From contig JACKLK010000001.1 of the NCBI GenBank assembly GCA_024236015.1, forward strand, positions 1,054,001 to 1,118,000: a stretch of 64,000 nt of DNA, given 5' to 3'. The notes beneath the pieces were generated by a model that was given only the letters and a program-made list of their open reading frames with translations, ran no database searches and was not told the DNA's origin. Positions 26,061-39,654 of the stretch are shown here, piece after piece. How positions within the stretch are numbered: the stretch's first letter is position 1; every line of letters starts with the position of its first letter. Origin of the DNA: Rhodoferax sp. GTDB taxonomy: Bacteria; Pseudomonadota; Gammaproteobacteria; Burkholderiales; Burkholderiaceae_C. A program made the translations under genes and the position numbers.

Positions 26061-27221
26061 ATGGCAACCACCGCGACACCGGGAACGATGGAGCGCATCT
26101 TGCGCCTGATGAGTGACAAGAAGGCCTCGGACGTGTACCTCTCGGCCCACGCGCCGGCCCTGATCAAGATCAACGGCCTGTGCATCCCGATCAACAACCA
26201 GGTGCTGCCGCCCGACGCGCCGCGCAACCTGCTGGCCGAGGTGCTGCCGGCGGACCGGATCGCCGAACTCGAGGCCAAGGGGGAACTCAACATGGGTTTC
26301 CCGCTGCCCGGGGTCGGCCGGTTCCGGGTCAGCGCCATGCGCCAGCGCGGCTCCATCGCGGCGGTCGTGCGCTTCATCACGCTCGAGGTGCCGCCGCTGT
26401 CGAGCCTGGCGCTGCCCGACATCCTGAGCGAGCTGATCATGGCCAAGCGCGGCCTGCTGCTGATGGTGGGCGCCACCGGTGCCGGCAAGAGCACGACGCT
26501 GGCGTCGATGATCGACTACCGCAACGAAAACCTGGCCGGCCACATCCTGACCATCGAGGACCCGATCGAGTTCCTGTTCAAGAACAAGCGTTCGGTGATC
26601 AACCAGCGCGAGATCGGCACCGACACCGAATCGCTGGAAATCGCGCTGAAGAACGCGTTGCGGCAGGCCCCCGACGTGATCCTGGTGGGCGAGATCCGCG
26701 ACCGCGAGACCATGTCGGCCGCACTGGCCTATGCGCAGTCGGGCCACCTGTGCCTGGCCACGATGCACGCCAACAACAGCTACCAGGCGCTGAACCGGAT
26801 CCTGAGCTTCTATCCGGTCGAGGTGCGCGAGACCATGCTGGGCGACCTGGCCGCCGCACTCAAGGCGGTCGTGTCGCAGCGCCTGCTGCGCACCGTCTCC
26901 GGTGGCCGGGTGCCCTCGGTCGAGGTGCTGCTCAACACCAAGCTGATCGCCGAACTGATCGAAAAAGGCGACTTCTCCGGCATCAAGGAGGCGATGGAAA
27001 AGGCCATGGCCGAAGGCTCGCAGAGCTTCGAGGCCGATATCGCGCGCCTGATCGTCGAGGGCATCGTCGACCGCAAGGAAGGCCTGGCCAATTCCGATTC
27101 GCCGACCAACCTGATGTGGCGCATGGAGAACGACTTCTCGCTGGTTCGCGCACCCAAGCAGGACGAAGAACCGGACGACGAACCCTCGTTCACCGAGATC
27201 ACCCTGGACGTCAAGCATTGA
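26061..27221 (+). CDS. pilU: Type IV pilus retraction ATPase, PilU-like
   Basis: Hexameric cytoplasmic ATPase that assists PilT in pilus retraction and twitching. The 386 residues fit PilU (PilT is about 345). Walker A is GATGAGKSTT (137-146), the Asp box is HILTIEDPIEF, Walker B is PDVILVGEIRD and the His box is HLCLATMHANN. The PilU-like C-terminal tail runs FEADIARLIVEG and ends acidic (DEEPDDEPSF). The start at 26061 has AGGGGA seven bases upstream; an in-frame ATG at 26031 lacks one. No other pilus gene is in the window, so PilT and the pilus apparatus must be elsewhere if this system works. Confidence 0.9.
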   Translation: MATTATPGTMERILRLMSDKKASDVYLSAHAPALIKINGLCIPINNQVLPPDAPRNLLAEVLPADRIAELEAKGELNMGFPLPGVGRFRVSAMRQRGSIAAVVRFITLEVPPLSSLALPDILSELIMAKRGLLLMVGATGAGKSTTLASMIDYRNENLAGHILTIEDPIEFLFKNKRSVINQREIGTDTESLEIALKNALRQAPDVILVGEIRDRETMSAALAYAQSGHLCLATMHANNSYQALNRILSFYPVEVRETMLGDLAAALKAVVSQRLLRTVSGGRVPSVEVLLNTKLIAELIEKGDFSGIKEAMEKAMAEGSQSFEADIARLIVEGIVDRKEGLANSDSPTNLMWRMENDFSLVRAPKQDEEPDDEPSFTEITLDVKH

Positions 27222-27256
27222 TGCCGGCCACGCGGGCGCCAGGCGATCCACCGATG

Positions 27257-27281
27257 GCGCGGGCCTGCGTCGCGCCCGCGC
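27257..27281. terminator. GC-rich hairpin after pilU
   Basis: Perfect eight-base inverted repeat GCGCGGGC and GCCCGCGC around a nine-base loop, 36 bases after the pilU stop and about 100 before prmB. No T tract follows, so it may be a pause site or a rho-dependent 3' end structure. Confidence 0.3.
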
Positions 27282-27378
27282 GTGCAGGGTGCCGTCGACG
27301 CATCGCACCGCAGGTGGGCGACGCCGCGCCCCCGTCCCGCATCGAGCGGCGCCGGTGCGAACCCGTCGACGCCCGGGT

Positions 27379-28272
27379 ATGGCCATGACCATCGGCCAAC
27401 TGATGGAAGCCAGCGCCCAGGCGCTGGAGGCGGCCGGCGTCTCGTTCGGCCACGGCACGACCAACGCCTGGGACGAGGCCGCCTGGCTCGTGCTGTGGCG
27501 ACTGGGCCTGCCGCTGGACTCCGAACTCGACGGCCCGCACGGCGTGGCCGAGCGGGTGGTCGACGCCGCGGACGCCGACCAGGTGCGGACGCTGGTGCAG
27601 CAACGCATCGATTCGCGCAAGCCGGCCGCCTATCTCACCGGCGAGGCCTGGTTGCAGGGCGTGCCGTTCCACGTCGACGAACGTTGCATCGTGCCGCGCA
27701 GCCTGATCGGCGAATTGCTCGCTGCCGGCGTGCTGGACACCTGGATGCCGCAGGACGCGCAGCGCCTGCTCGATCTGTGCACCGGGGGCGGCAGCCTGGC
27801 CATCCTGGCGGCGATGGCCTGGCCGCAACTGCAGGTCGACGCGGCCGACATCTCGGTGGATGCCCTGGCCGTGGCGCGCATCAACCTGCAGCGCCATGGG
27901 CTCGAGGCGCGGGTGCGCCTGTGCCAGGGCGACGGCCTGGCGGCCGCGCAGGGGGTCTACGACATGATCCTGTGCAACCCCCCGTACGTGAACAGTGCCA
28001 GCATGGCACAATTGCCGGCTGAATACCGGGCCGAGCCTGAACTGGCACTGGCCGGCGGCGCGGATGGCATGGATTTCGTGCGCCGGCTGCTGCGCGATGC
28101 GGGCGACCGCCTGCAGCCACACGGTGCGCTGGTGCTCGAGATCGGCCACGAACGGGCCTTTTTCGAGGCGGCGTTCCCCGGCCTGCCGGCCCTGTGGCTC
28201 GAGACCAGTGCCGGCGCCGATCAGGTCTGCCTGCTCGGCCGCGACGCCTTGCTGGCCCTGCCAACCACCTGA
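27379..28272 (+). CDS. prmB: Ribosomal protein L3 N5-glutamine methyltransferase
   Basis: SAM-dependent methylation of a glutamine in ribosomal protein L3. The 297-residue product has the HemK-like layout: N-terminal helical domain, SAM motif I LLDLCTGGGSLAIL, acidic motif VDAADISVDALAVARIN, and the glutamine-binding NPPY at 200-203. The PRSLIGELL segment before motif I and the family signature YLTGEAWLQGVPF separate PrmB from PrmC. The start is the ATG at 27379, another ATG lies six bases on; an upstream in-frame ATG at 27289 gives a low-complexity arginine-rich extension and is unlikely. yheS follows 42 bases later. Confidence 0.92.
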   Translation: MAMTIGQLMEASAQALEAAGVSFGHGTTNAWDEAAWLVLWRLGLPLDSELDGPHGVAERVVDAADADQVRTLVQQRIDSRKPAAYLTGEAWLQGVPFHVDERCIVPRSLIGELLAAGVLDTWMPQDAQRLLDLCTGGGSLAILAAMAWPQLQVDAADISVDALAVARINLQRHGLEARVRLCQGDGLAAAQGVYDMILCNPPYVNSASMAQLPAEYRAEPELALAGGADGMDFVRRLLRDAGDRLQPHGALVLEIGHERAFFEAAFPGLPALWLETSAGADQVCLLGRDALLALPTT

Positions 28273-28314
28273 ACACGAGATTCGGCCGGATGAACGGCCG
28301 GACAGTTATCGATC

Positions 28315-30276
<1,962 letters not shown>

Positions 30277-30319
30277 GCCAGAATGGCGGGAACAGGCCAT
30301 CGACGGCCTGGCCCCGACC

Positions 30320-31504
30320 ATGCAAGCACCGGCTCCCGACGCTGCCGCAGCCCCTGCGGCCCCCTACCGCGACCGCAAACGCCTGGCCTGGCTGTTCTCG
30401 CTGGCGGTTCCGGCCTCGGTCATCGCCGGGCCGCTGCTGGCGGTGTGGCTGGACGATGCGCGCATGTTGTGGCTGCCGGTGGCCGCGTTCTACGTCGGCG
30501 TGCCGCTGCTGGACCTGCTGCTGGGCGAGGACCTGAGCAACCCTCCCGAGGCGCTGGTGCCGGCGCTGGACGCCGACCCCTACTACCGCCGGATCACCTG
30601 GCTGCTGGTGCCGATCCTGTGGGCCTCCTTCGTCTTCAGTGCCTGGTTCGTCGCCCGCCACGCATTGCCCTGGCACGGCCTGCTGGCCATGGTGCTGATC
30701 ACCGGCTCCATCGGCGGCTTCGGCATCAATGTCGCGCACGAACTCGGCCACAAGAACACGCGTCTCGAAACCTGGCTGGCGCGCATCAGCCTGGCGCCGA
30801 CCGGATACGGCCATTTCACGGTGGAGCACAACCGCGGCCACCATCGCGACGTGGCCACACCGCAGGATTCGGCCTCGTCGCGCATGGGCGAGTCGATCTA
30901 CCGCTTCGTGTTGCGCGAGATGCCCGGTGGCTTGCGGCGTGCCTGGGCCCTCGAGAAGCACCGGCTCGCGCGTGAGGGCCGGCCCCTGTGGTCGTGGCAC
31001 AACGCCGTTCTGCAACCGGCGGCGATCACGCTGGTGTTGTGGACCGTCCTGCTGGCCTGGCTCGGGCTGCAGCTGCTGCCGTTTCTGCTGGCGGCATCGT
31101 TCTGGGCAAATTTCCAGCTGACCTCGGCCAACTATGTCGAACACTATGGGCTGCTGCGCCAGCGCGATGCCCATGGCCGGCTCGAGCCCTGCCGTCCCCA
31201 CCATTCCTGGAACAGCAACCATGTGTTCTCGAACTGGGCCCTGTTCCACCTGCAGCGCCACTCCGATCACCATGCCCATCCGCTGCGGCGCTACCAGTCG
31301 CTGCGCCATTTCGACGGACTGCCGCGGCTGCCCAGTGGTTATTTCGGCATGTTCCTGCTCGCCTATTGCCCGCCCCTGTGGCGCCATGTGATGGACCGGC
31401 GGCTGCTGGACCATGTCGGTCGCGACTGTCGTCGACTGCACCTCGACCCCCGACATCGCACCAGGCTGGTGCGGCAATACCGCTTGCATGAGCCGCAGGC
31501 CTGA
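30320..31504 (+). CDS. alkB: AlkB-type membrane alkane 1-monooxygenase
   Basis: Non-haem di-iron hydroxylase that oxidises the terminal carbon of n-alkanes in the inner membrane, taking electrons from rubredoxin. The 394 residues show six membrane segments in pairs and all histidine motifs: HELGH (H140, H144), EHNRGHH (H170, H174, H175), NYVEHYG and LQRHSDHH (H314, H317, H318), plus the AlkB-specific VATPQDSASSR and RYQSLRHFDGLPRLPSGYFGM. No rubredoxin domain or rubredoxin gene is present. The start at 30320 is 43 bases after yheS. A MarR-family gene lies just downstream and may control it. Substrate range cannot be judged from sequence. Confidence 0.88.
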   Translation: MQAPAPDAAAAPAAPYRDRKRLAWLFSLAVPASVIAGPLLAVWLDDARMLWLPVAAFYVGVPLLDLLLGEDLSNPPEALVPALDADPYYRRITWLLVPILWASFVFSAWFVARHALPWHGLLAMVLITGSIGGFGINVAHELGHKNTRLETWLARISLAPTGYGHFTVEHNRGHHRDVATPQDSASSRMGESIYRFVLREMPGGLRRAWALEKHRLAREGRPLWSWHNAVLQPAAITLVLWTVLLAWLGLQLLPFLLAASFWANFQLTSANYVEHYGLLRQRDAHGRLEPCRPHHSWNSNHVFSNWALFHLQRHSDHHAHPLRRYQSLRHFDGLPRLPSGYFGMFLLAYCPPLWRHVMDRRLLDHVGRDCRRLHLDPRHRTRLVRQYRLHEPQA

Positions 31505-31581
31505 GACGCCGTCGAAGTCGCCGCCCCGCGTGCGCCGAATCTCCCTTCGCGCCTGATGGCCGCGTCACCGGGTAAACCATG

Positions 31582-31610
31582 TTGGATTTAAATTTGTACG
31601 AATATAAACT
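31582..31610 (+). promoter_or_regulatory. marR promoter with overlapping palindromic operator
   Basis: A 22-base imperfect palindrome (31587-31608, nine of eleven positions paired, centre GTAC) sits in an AT-rich patch. TTGGAT (31582-31587) and TAAACT (31605-31610), 17 bases apart, form a plausible promoter spanning it. This arrangement is typical of an autorepressing MarR operator. The marR ATG is 67 bases downstream. Confidence 0.5.
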
Positions 31611-31677
31611 GGGTCACGAGCACGAACCGCACGCTGCGGCCAGGCGACCGGTGCTCCAGGCACCCGAAGGATGACAC

Positions 31678-32199
31678 ATGCATTCCCTGAACCCTGTACT
31701 CCCTCCCGACGACACCACGGCCGACCTCGATGCGCAAGACGCATATGCCGCAGCCCGGGTATTGCGCCAGTTCCGGCTGGTGTTCAACGTCGTCAAGACC
31801 CACTTCCAGCAGGTGGAGAAAAAAGTCGGCGTCGGCGGCGCGCAGGTATGGGCCTTGCATGTGGTGAGCCAGCAACCCGGCATCGGCGTGCACGGGCTGG
31901 CCCGCGCCATGGACGTGCGCCAGCCCACGGCCAGCAACCTGGTCAAGTCCCTGACCGACCAGGGGCTGCTGCAGGTCCGCAAGGAGGGGCCGGATCGGCG
32001 CGCGGTGCAACTGCACCTGCTGCCGCCCGGCCACGAGATCCTGCAGCGCGCGCCAGGCCCGTTCGCCGGCGTGCTGCCGCAGGCGCTGGCCAGCCTGGAC
32101 GCGGTCACGCTGGCGCGGCTGGAGCAGGACCTGGGCCAGCTGATCGGCCGGCTCGGTGCAGACGATAGGGGCGCCGGCATTCCGCTGGCCCAGATGTGA
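31678..32199 (+). CDS. MarR-family transcriptional regulator
   Basis: A 173-residue winged-helix DNA-binding regulator, dimeric in the cytoplasm. The recognition region is ARAMDVRQPTASNLVKSL and the wing is VRKEGPDRRAVQLHL with the conserved DRR. The N-terminal helices (to about residue 60) and the C-terminal helix (LEQDLGQLIGRL) would form the dimer interface. Its own promoter overlaps a palindrome, suggesting autoregulation. Neighbouring targets could be alkB upstream or the glgB-led cluster 94 bases downstream. The ligand is unknown; two odd features are its proline-rich first 20 residues and a perfect palindrome GTGACGCGTCAC (32196-32207) across its stop codon. Confidence 0.88.
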   Translation: MHSLNPVLPPDDTTADLDAQDAYAAARVLRQFRLVFNVVKTHFQQVEKKVGVGGAQVWALHVVSQQPGIGVHGLARAMDVRQPTASNLVKSLTDQGLLQVRKEGPDRRAVQLHLLPPGHEILQRAPGPFAGVLPQALASLDAVTLARLEQDLGQLIGRLGADDRGAGIPLAQM

Positions 32200-32293
32200 C
32201 GCGTCACCGGCGCTGCCGGATGGACGGACGGACATGAACATGAACACGGGTTGACGCGATCGCGCGGCATCCGGACACAAACAGGGAGCATCC

Positions 32294-34160
32294 ATGCACA
32301 ACGATACCGACACCTACCTGTTTCGAGAAGGAACCCACAGCCGCCTGCACGACACGCTGGGCTGCCACCTCGGCGACGACGGTGCCCATTTCGCGGTCTG
32401 GGCTCCCAATGCGGAGTCGGTCAGCGTGATCGGCGACTGGAACGGCTGGTCGGCCGACGCGGACCCGCTGGCGGTGCGCCACGACGGCACCGGCATCTGG
32501 AGCGGCGTCGTCCGGCAGGCGCAACGCGGCCAGACCTACAAGTACCGCATCCACTCGCGCCACCGGGGCTACGTGGTCGACAAGGCCGATCCGTTCGCGA
32601 TCTGCGCCGAATCGCCGCCGGCCACCGCTTCGCGCATCTGGAGCCTGGAACACCCATGGGGCGATGCGCAGTGGATGGCCGAACGCGGTGCGCGCAACGC
32701 GCTCGATGCGCCGATGTCGGTCTACGAGGTGCACCTGGGTTCATGGCGGCGCAAGGACGGCGAGTTCCTCGGCTATCGGGAACTCGGCCACCAGCTCGCC
32801 ACATACGCGCGCCAGATGGGATTCACCCATGTCGAGCTGATGCCGGTGACCGAACACCCGTTCTACGGTTCCTGGGGCTACCAGACCACCGGCTACTTCG
32901 CGCCCACCGCACGCTACGGAACGCCGCAGGACTTCATGGCCATGGTCGACCACCTGCACCAGCAGGGCATCGGCGTGCTGCTGGACTGGGTGCCGTCGCA
33001 TTTTCCGACCGATGAACACGGGCTGGGCTTCTTCGACGGCACGCACCTGTTCGAACACGAGGATCCGCGCCAGGGTTTCCATCCGGAGTGGAGTTCGAGC
33101 ATCTTCAACTACGGACGCAACGAGGTGCGCAGCTTCCTGATCTCGTCCGGCCTGTTCTGGCTCGACAAGTACCACCTGGACGGCCTGCGCGTCGACGCCG
33201 TGGCCTCGATGCTGTACCTCGACTATGCGCGCAAGGACGGCGAGTGGATTCCCAACCGGCACGGCGGGCGCGAGAACCTGGAGGCGATCACCTTCCTGCA
33301 GACGCTGAACACGGCGCTGTACCGCGAGTTTCCCGACACCGTCAGCATCGCCGAGGAGTCCACCGCCTGGCCCCGCGTGTCGCGCCCGGTGGACATGGAC
33401 GGCCTGGGCTTCGGCATGAAATGGAACATGGGCTGGATGCACGACAGCCTGGACTACATGAAGGAGAGCCCGATCCACCGGCGTTACCACCACCACAAGA
33501 TGACGTTCTCGCTGGTGTATGCGTTCAACGAGAACTTCGTGCTGCCGCTCTCGCACGACGAAGTGGTGCACGGCAAGGGCTCGCTGCTGGGCAAGATGCC
33601 GGGCGACAACTGGCAGCAGTTCGCCAATCTGCGCGCCTTGTACGCATGGATGTGGGCGCACCCTGGCAAGAAGCTGCTGTTCATGGGCGGCGAATTCGGC
33701 CAGCGGCGCGAATGGACCCACGACGGCGAGCTCGAATGGTGGGTCACCGAGCAGGACGACCATGCGGGACTGCAGCGGTTCGTGGCCCAGCTCAACCGCG
33801 TCTACCGCGCCTCGCCATCGCTGTACCAGCAGGACTTCACGCCGGCCGGCTTCGAATGGGTGGCGGCGGACGACGTCGACGCCAGCGTGTTCGCCTTCCT
33901 GCGCAAGCCGCGCGAGGGCGGCGCGCCGATGCTGGTGGTGAGCAACATGACCCCGGTGCCGCGCAGCAACTACCTGCTCGGCGTACCGCTGGACGGCCAG
34001 TGGCTCGAGCGCATCAACAGCGATGCGCGCGAGTTCGGCGGCTCGGGCTGGGGCAACCTGGGCGGTGTGGAAGCCAGCCCGGTACCGGCCCACGGCCGTC
34101 CGTATTCGGTGTGCCTGAGCCTGCCGCCACTGTCCACGCTGATCCTGGAGCACGTGCCCC

Positions 34161-34168
<8 letters not shown>
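32294..34168 (+). CDS. glgB: 1,4-alpha-glucan branching enzyme
   Basis: GH13 enzyme that makes alpha-1,6 branches in glucan. The 624-residue form has one N-terminal CBM48 (HFAVWAPNAESVSVIGDWNGW, about residues 30-120), the catalytic barrel, and a C-terminal all-beta domain. Catalytic residues: nucleophile D301 in GLRVDAVASM, acid/base in SIAEEST (E354 or E355), and the transition-state aspartate in LSHDEVVHG. AGGGAGC lies just upstream of the ATG. It is first in a gene train of trehalose and glucan enzymes; its stop overlaps the glgE start by eight bases (ATGCCTGA), suggesting translational coupling. In this pathway it branches the linear chains made by GlgE. Confidence 0.96.
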
Positions 34169-36230
<2,062 letters not shown>

Positions 36231-36255
36231 CCACCAACCGCGACGCCAGACGCCC

Positions 36256-39200
36256 ATGCAAACATCCGTGAACCCATCCGCCCTGGCCGGCACGACGGCC
36301 CTGTTCGCCGACGACCCGCTGTGGTACCGCGATGCCGTCATCTACCAGCTCAACGTCAAGGCCTTCTTCGACACCAACGGCGACGGCATGGGCGACTTCA
36401 AGGGCGTCACGGCCAAGCTCGACTATGTCAAGGAGCTGGGCGTCAACACCATCTGGTTGATGCCGTTCTATCCGTCGCCCTTGCGCGACGACGGCTACGA
36501 CATCGCCGAATACGAGGACGTGCATCCGCAATACGGCACGCTGGACGACTTCCGCGAGATGCTGGACGAAGCGCACAAGCGGGGGTTGCGGGTGATCACC
36601 GAACTGGTCATCAACCACACGTCGGACCAGCATCCCTGGTTCCAGGCCGCACGCCGCGCACCGCCCGGCTCGCCCGAGCGCAACTTCTATGTCTGGAGCG
36701 ACACCGACCAGATCTACCAGGGCACGCGCATCATCTTCACCGACACCGAGACCTCGAACTGGACCTGGGACCCGGTGGCCAAGCAGTTCTTCTGGCACCG
36801 CTTCTTCAGCCACCAGCCGGACCTGAACTTCGACAACCCGGCGGTGCTCGAGGCGGTGCTCAAGACCATGCGTTTCTGGCTCGACATGGGCGTGGACGGA
36901 TTCCGGCTCGACGCCATCCCCTACCTGGTCGAGCGCGACGGCACCAGCAACGAGAACCTGCCCGAGACCCATGCGGTGATCAAGAAGCTGCGCGCGGCCA
37001 TCGATGCCGAATACAAGAACCGCTTCCTGCTGGCCGAGGCCAACATGTGGCCGGAGGACGTGCGCGAGTATTTCGGCGACGGCGACGAATGCCACATGGC
37101 CTACCACTTCCCGCTGATGCCGCGCATGTACATGGCGATCGCCCAGGAGGAGCGCCATCCGATCGTCGAGATCATGCAGCAGACGCCCGACATCCCCGAG
37201 GGCTGCCAGTGGGCGATCTTTCTGCGCAACCACGACGAGCTCACGCTGGAGATGGTGACCAGCAAGGAGCGCGACTACATGTACAACATGTACGCAGCCG
37301 ACAAGCGCGCGCGCATCAACCTGGGCATCCGCCGGCGGCTTGCCCCGCTGATGGACAACGACATCGATTCCATCAAGCTGATGAACGGCATGCTGCTGTC
37401 CATGCCGGGCTCGCCCATCATCTATTACGGCGACGAGATCGGCATGGGCGACAACGTATTCGTCGGCGACCGCAACGGCGTGCGCACCCCGATGCAGTGG
37501 AGCCCGGACCGCAATGCCGGCTTCTCGCAGGCCCATCCGCAGACCTTGTACCTGCAACCCATCCTGGGCGCCCTGTACGGCTACGAGGCGCTCAACGTCG
37601 AGGCCCAGGCGCGCGACACCAGTTCGCTGCTGAACTGGACCAAGCGCATGCTGGCGGTGCGCAAGACCAGCCACGCCTTCGGTCGCGGCAAGCGCATCTG
37701 GCTCAAGCCGGGCAACCGCAAGATCCTGGCCTACATCAGCACCTACGAGGACGACACCATCCTGTCGGTGTTCAACCTGTCGCGGGCGGCGCAGCCGGTC
37801 GAACTGGACCTCTCGCCGTGGAAGGGCCACGTGCCGGTCGAGATGCTCGGACGCGTCTCCTTCCCGCCGATCGGCGACCTGCCCTACCTGCTGACCCTGC
37901 CCTCGCACGGCTTCTACTGGTTCCGCCTGTCGAAGGAGGCCGACATGCCGCTCTGGCACCAGGAAGGCACGCCGCTGCAGGAAGCCCCGACGCTGGTGCT
38001 GTTCGACGGCTGGACGAGTTTCTTCCGGGACCGGGTGATGCCCTGGCGCATGGGCATGGCCGAACGCATGCGCACGCAGTTCGAGACCGACACCTTGCCG
38101 CGGTTCATCGAACTGCAGCGCTGGTACGCGAGCAAGGGCAGCCCTATCGAACGGGCCCGGCTGCTCGACCAGGCCATCTGGGACCACGCCGGTGCGAGCT
38201 GGATGCTGCCGCTGCTCGCGCTGGACGGCCCGCCCGGCGAGTCGACCTACTTCGCGCCGCTGGCGCTGGCCTGGGAAGACCTGGAGGAAGAACGCATGCA
38301 GGCGCTGGGCCATGCGGCCCTGTCCAAGGTCCGCCAGCAGGCCAGCGTGGGCCTGATGGGCGACGCCTATTTCGACCAGGCCTTCTGCCAGGCCCTGGTC
38401 GCGGCGGTGCACGACGGCCTGGACCTGGACACCACGCACGGGCAGCTGCGTTTCCGCCCCAGCAGCCGATTCGCCAGCCAGGACCTGGACGTCGCCGCAT
38501 TGCCGGTGTCGCGGCCCAGCGGCAACAGCAGCAACACGGTGATCATGCTCGGCGAGGCCCTGTTCCTCAAGGGGTACCGGCGCGTGCGCGAGGGCATCAA
38601 CCCGGAACTGGAGATGGGCCGCTTCCTGACCGACGACGTGGCGTATGCCCATTGCGTTCCGGTGCTGGGCGCACTCGAATACTTCGGCCACGACGGCCAG
38701 GTGATGACGCTGGCCATGGTGCAGGCCCATGTGTCGAACCAGGGCGACGGCTGGACCTTCACGCTCGACTACCTCGAGCGTTATCTGGAGGGCCTGCGCA
38801 CCCGCATGGCGCACACGCCGGACGCGGCCGGCATCGACGACTCGCACGGCGGCTTCCTGTCCCAGATCGCGACGCTGGGGCAACGCACGGCCGAACTGCA
38901 CCTGGCCCTGGCGCACAACACGGGCCACGCGGCCTTCGATCCGGAGCCGATGGGCGCCGACGACATGGCGGCGCTGCTGGCCCGCGGCAGCGACGAGGTC
39001 GACGAGACACTGGCCCTGCTGCGCGCGCAGGTGCATCGGCTGCCCGAGGCGGCGCAGGCCATGGCCCATGAGGTCATGGCCTTGCAGGATGTGCTGCGGT
39101 CGCGTTTCGCCGGCGAAGGGCCCGGCCACGCAGGACGCATCAAGACGCGTTTCCATGGCGACTATCATCTGGGCCAGGTCCTGGTGTGCGGCCATGACTT

Positions 39201-39597
39201 CGTCATCATCGACTTCGAAGGCGAGCCGGCGCGCAGTTTCGCCGAGCGGCGCGCCAAGGGCACGCCGCTGCGCGACGTGGCCGGCATGTTGCGCTCGTTC
39301 AGCTACGCACGCTGGTCGGCGCTGCGCCGGATGAACGCGGATGCGCAGTACGATCCCCGGCTGACCGAGGCGGCGTGGCAATGGGAGGCGGCAGCCCGCC
39401 AGGCCTTCCTGAACGCCTACAGGGCCACGCACGGGACCCACGGCACGCCAGAGGCCGGAGACGACTCACTGCTGGGCTTGCTCGAACTCGAAAAGGCGTT
39501 GTACGAACTGCGCTACGAGCTCGACAACCGCATCGACTGGGCGACGGTGCCGCTGCGCGGCATCCTCGACCTGCTGCATCCGGCCAGGGCCGGATGA
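36256..39597 (+). CDS. treS: Trehalose synthase fused to maltokinase
   Basis: A 1113-residue fusion. The N-terminal part (about 1-550) is a GH13_16 trehalose synthase that interconverts maltose and trehalose: WYRDAVIYQLNVKAFFD at the start, GFRLDAIPYL (nucleophile), LLAEANMWPEDV (acid/base) and FLRNHDELTLE. The C-terminal part (about 560-1113) is a maltokinase-like domain of the aminoglycoside-phosphotransferase fold: HGDYHLGQVLV carries the catalytic aspartate and IIDFEGEPARSFAERR the metal ligand. Together they turn trehalose into maltose-1-phosphate for GlgE. The kinase region is about 550 residues, longer than free maltokinase, because of the cap segment. The start at 36256 leaves 25 bases after glgE; fusions of this type are known in many bacteria. 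Confidence 0.94.
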   Translation: MQTSVNPSALAGTTALFADDPLWYRDAVIYQLNVKAFFDTNGDGMGDFKGVTAKLDYVKELGVNTIWLMPFYPSPLRDDGYDIAEYEDVHPQYGTLDDFREMLDEAHKRGLRVITELVINHTSDQHPWFQAARRAPPGSPERNFYVWSDTDQIYQGTRIIFTDTETSNWTWDPVAKQFFWHRFFSHQPDLNFDNPAVLEAVLKTMRFWLDMGVDGFRLDAIPYLVERDGTSNENLPETHAVIKKLRAAIDAEYKNRFLLAEANMWPEDVREYFGDGDECHMAYHFPLMPRMYMAIAQEERHPIVEIMQQTPDIPEGCQWAIFLRNHDELTLEMVTSKERDYMYNMYAADKRARINLGIRRRLAPLMDNDIDSIKLMNGMLLSMPGSPIIYYGDEIGMGDNVFVGDRNGVRTPMQWSPDRNAGFSQAHPQTLYLQPILGALYGYEALNVEAQARDTSSLLNWTKRMLAVRKTSHAFGRGKRIWLKPGNRKILAYISTYEDDTILSVFNLSRAAQPVELDLSPWKGHVPVEMLGRVSFPPIGDLPYLLTLPSHGFYWFRLSKEADMPLWHQEGTPLQEAPTLVLFDGWTSFFRDRVMPWRMGMAERMRTQFETDTLPRFIELQRWYASKGSPIERARLLDQAIWDHAGASWMLPLLALDGPPGESTYFAPLALAWEDLEEERMQALGHAALSKVRQQASVGLMGDAYFDQAFCQALVAAVHDGLDLDTTHGQLRFRPSSRFASQDLDVAALPVSRPSGNSSNTVIMLGEALFLKGYRRVREGINPELEMGRFLTDDVAYAHCVPVLGALEYFGHDGQVMTLAMVQAHVSNQGDGWTFTLDYLERYLEGLRTRMAHTPDAAGIDDSHGGFLSQIATLGQRTAELHLALAHNTGHAAFDPEPMGADDMAALLARGSDEVDETLALLRAQVHRLPEAAQAMAHEVMALQDVLRSRFAGEGPGHAGRIKTRFHGDYHLGQVLVCGHDFVIIDFEGEPARSFAERRAKGTPLRDVAGMLRSFSYARWSALRRMNADAQYDPRLTEAAWQWEAAARQAFLNAYRATHGTHGTPEAGDDSLLGLLELEKALYELRYELDNRIDWATVPLRGILDLLHPARAG

Positions 39598-39654
39598 CGC
39601 AGCCCGGCCGGGGCCAACGACGACGACAATCGATTTCCAACCGGAGGAACACGC

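Noticed and set aside
31562..32210. Ten-base direct repeat GCGTCACCGG flanking marR as insertion target sites
   Set aside because: No mobile gene or terminal inverted repeat, and the ten bases are ordinary in composition.
32222..32245. Short tandem repeats GGAC and ATGAAC between marR and glgB
   Set aside because: Only three and two copies, no structure; likely chance.
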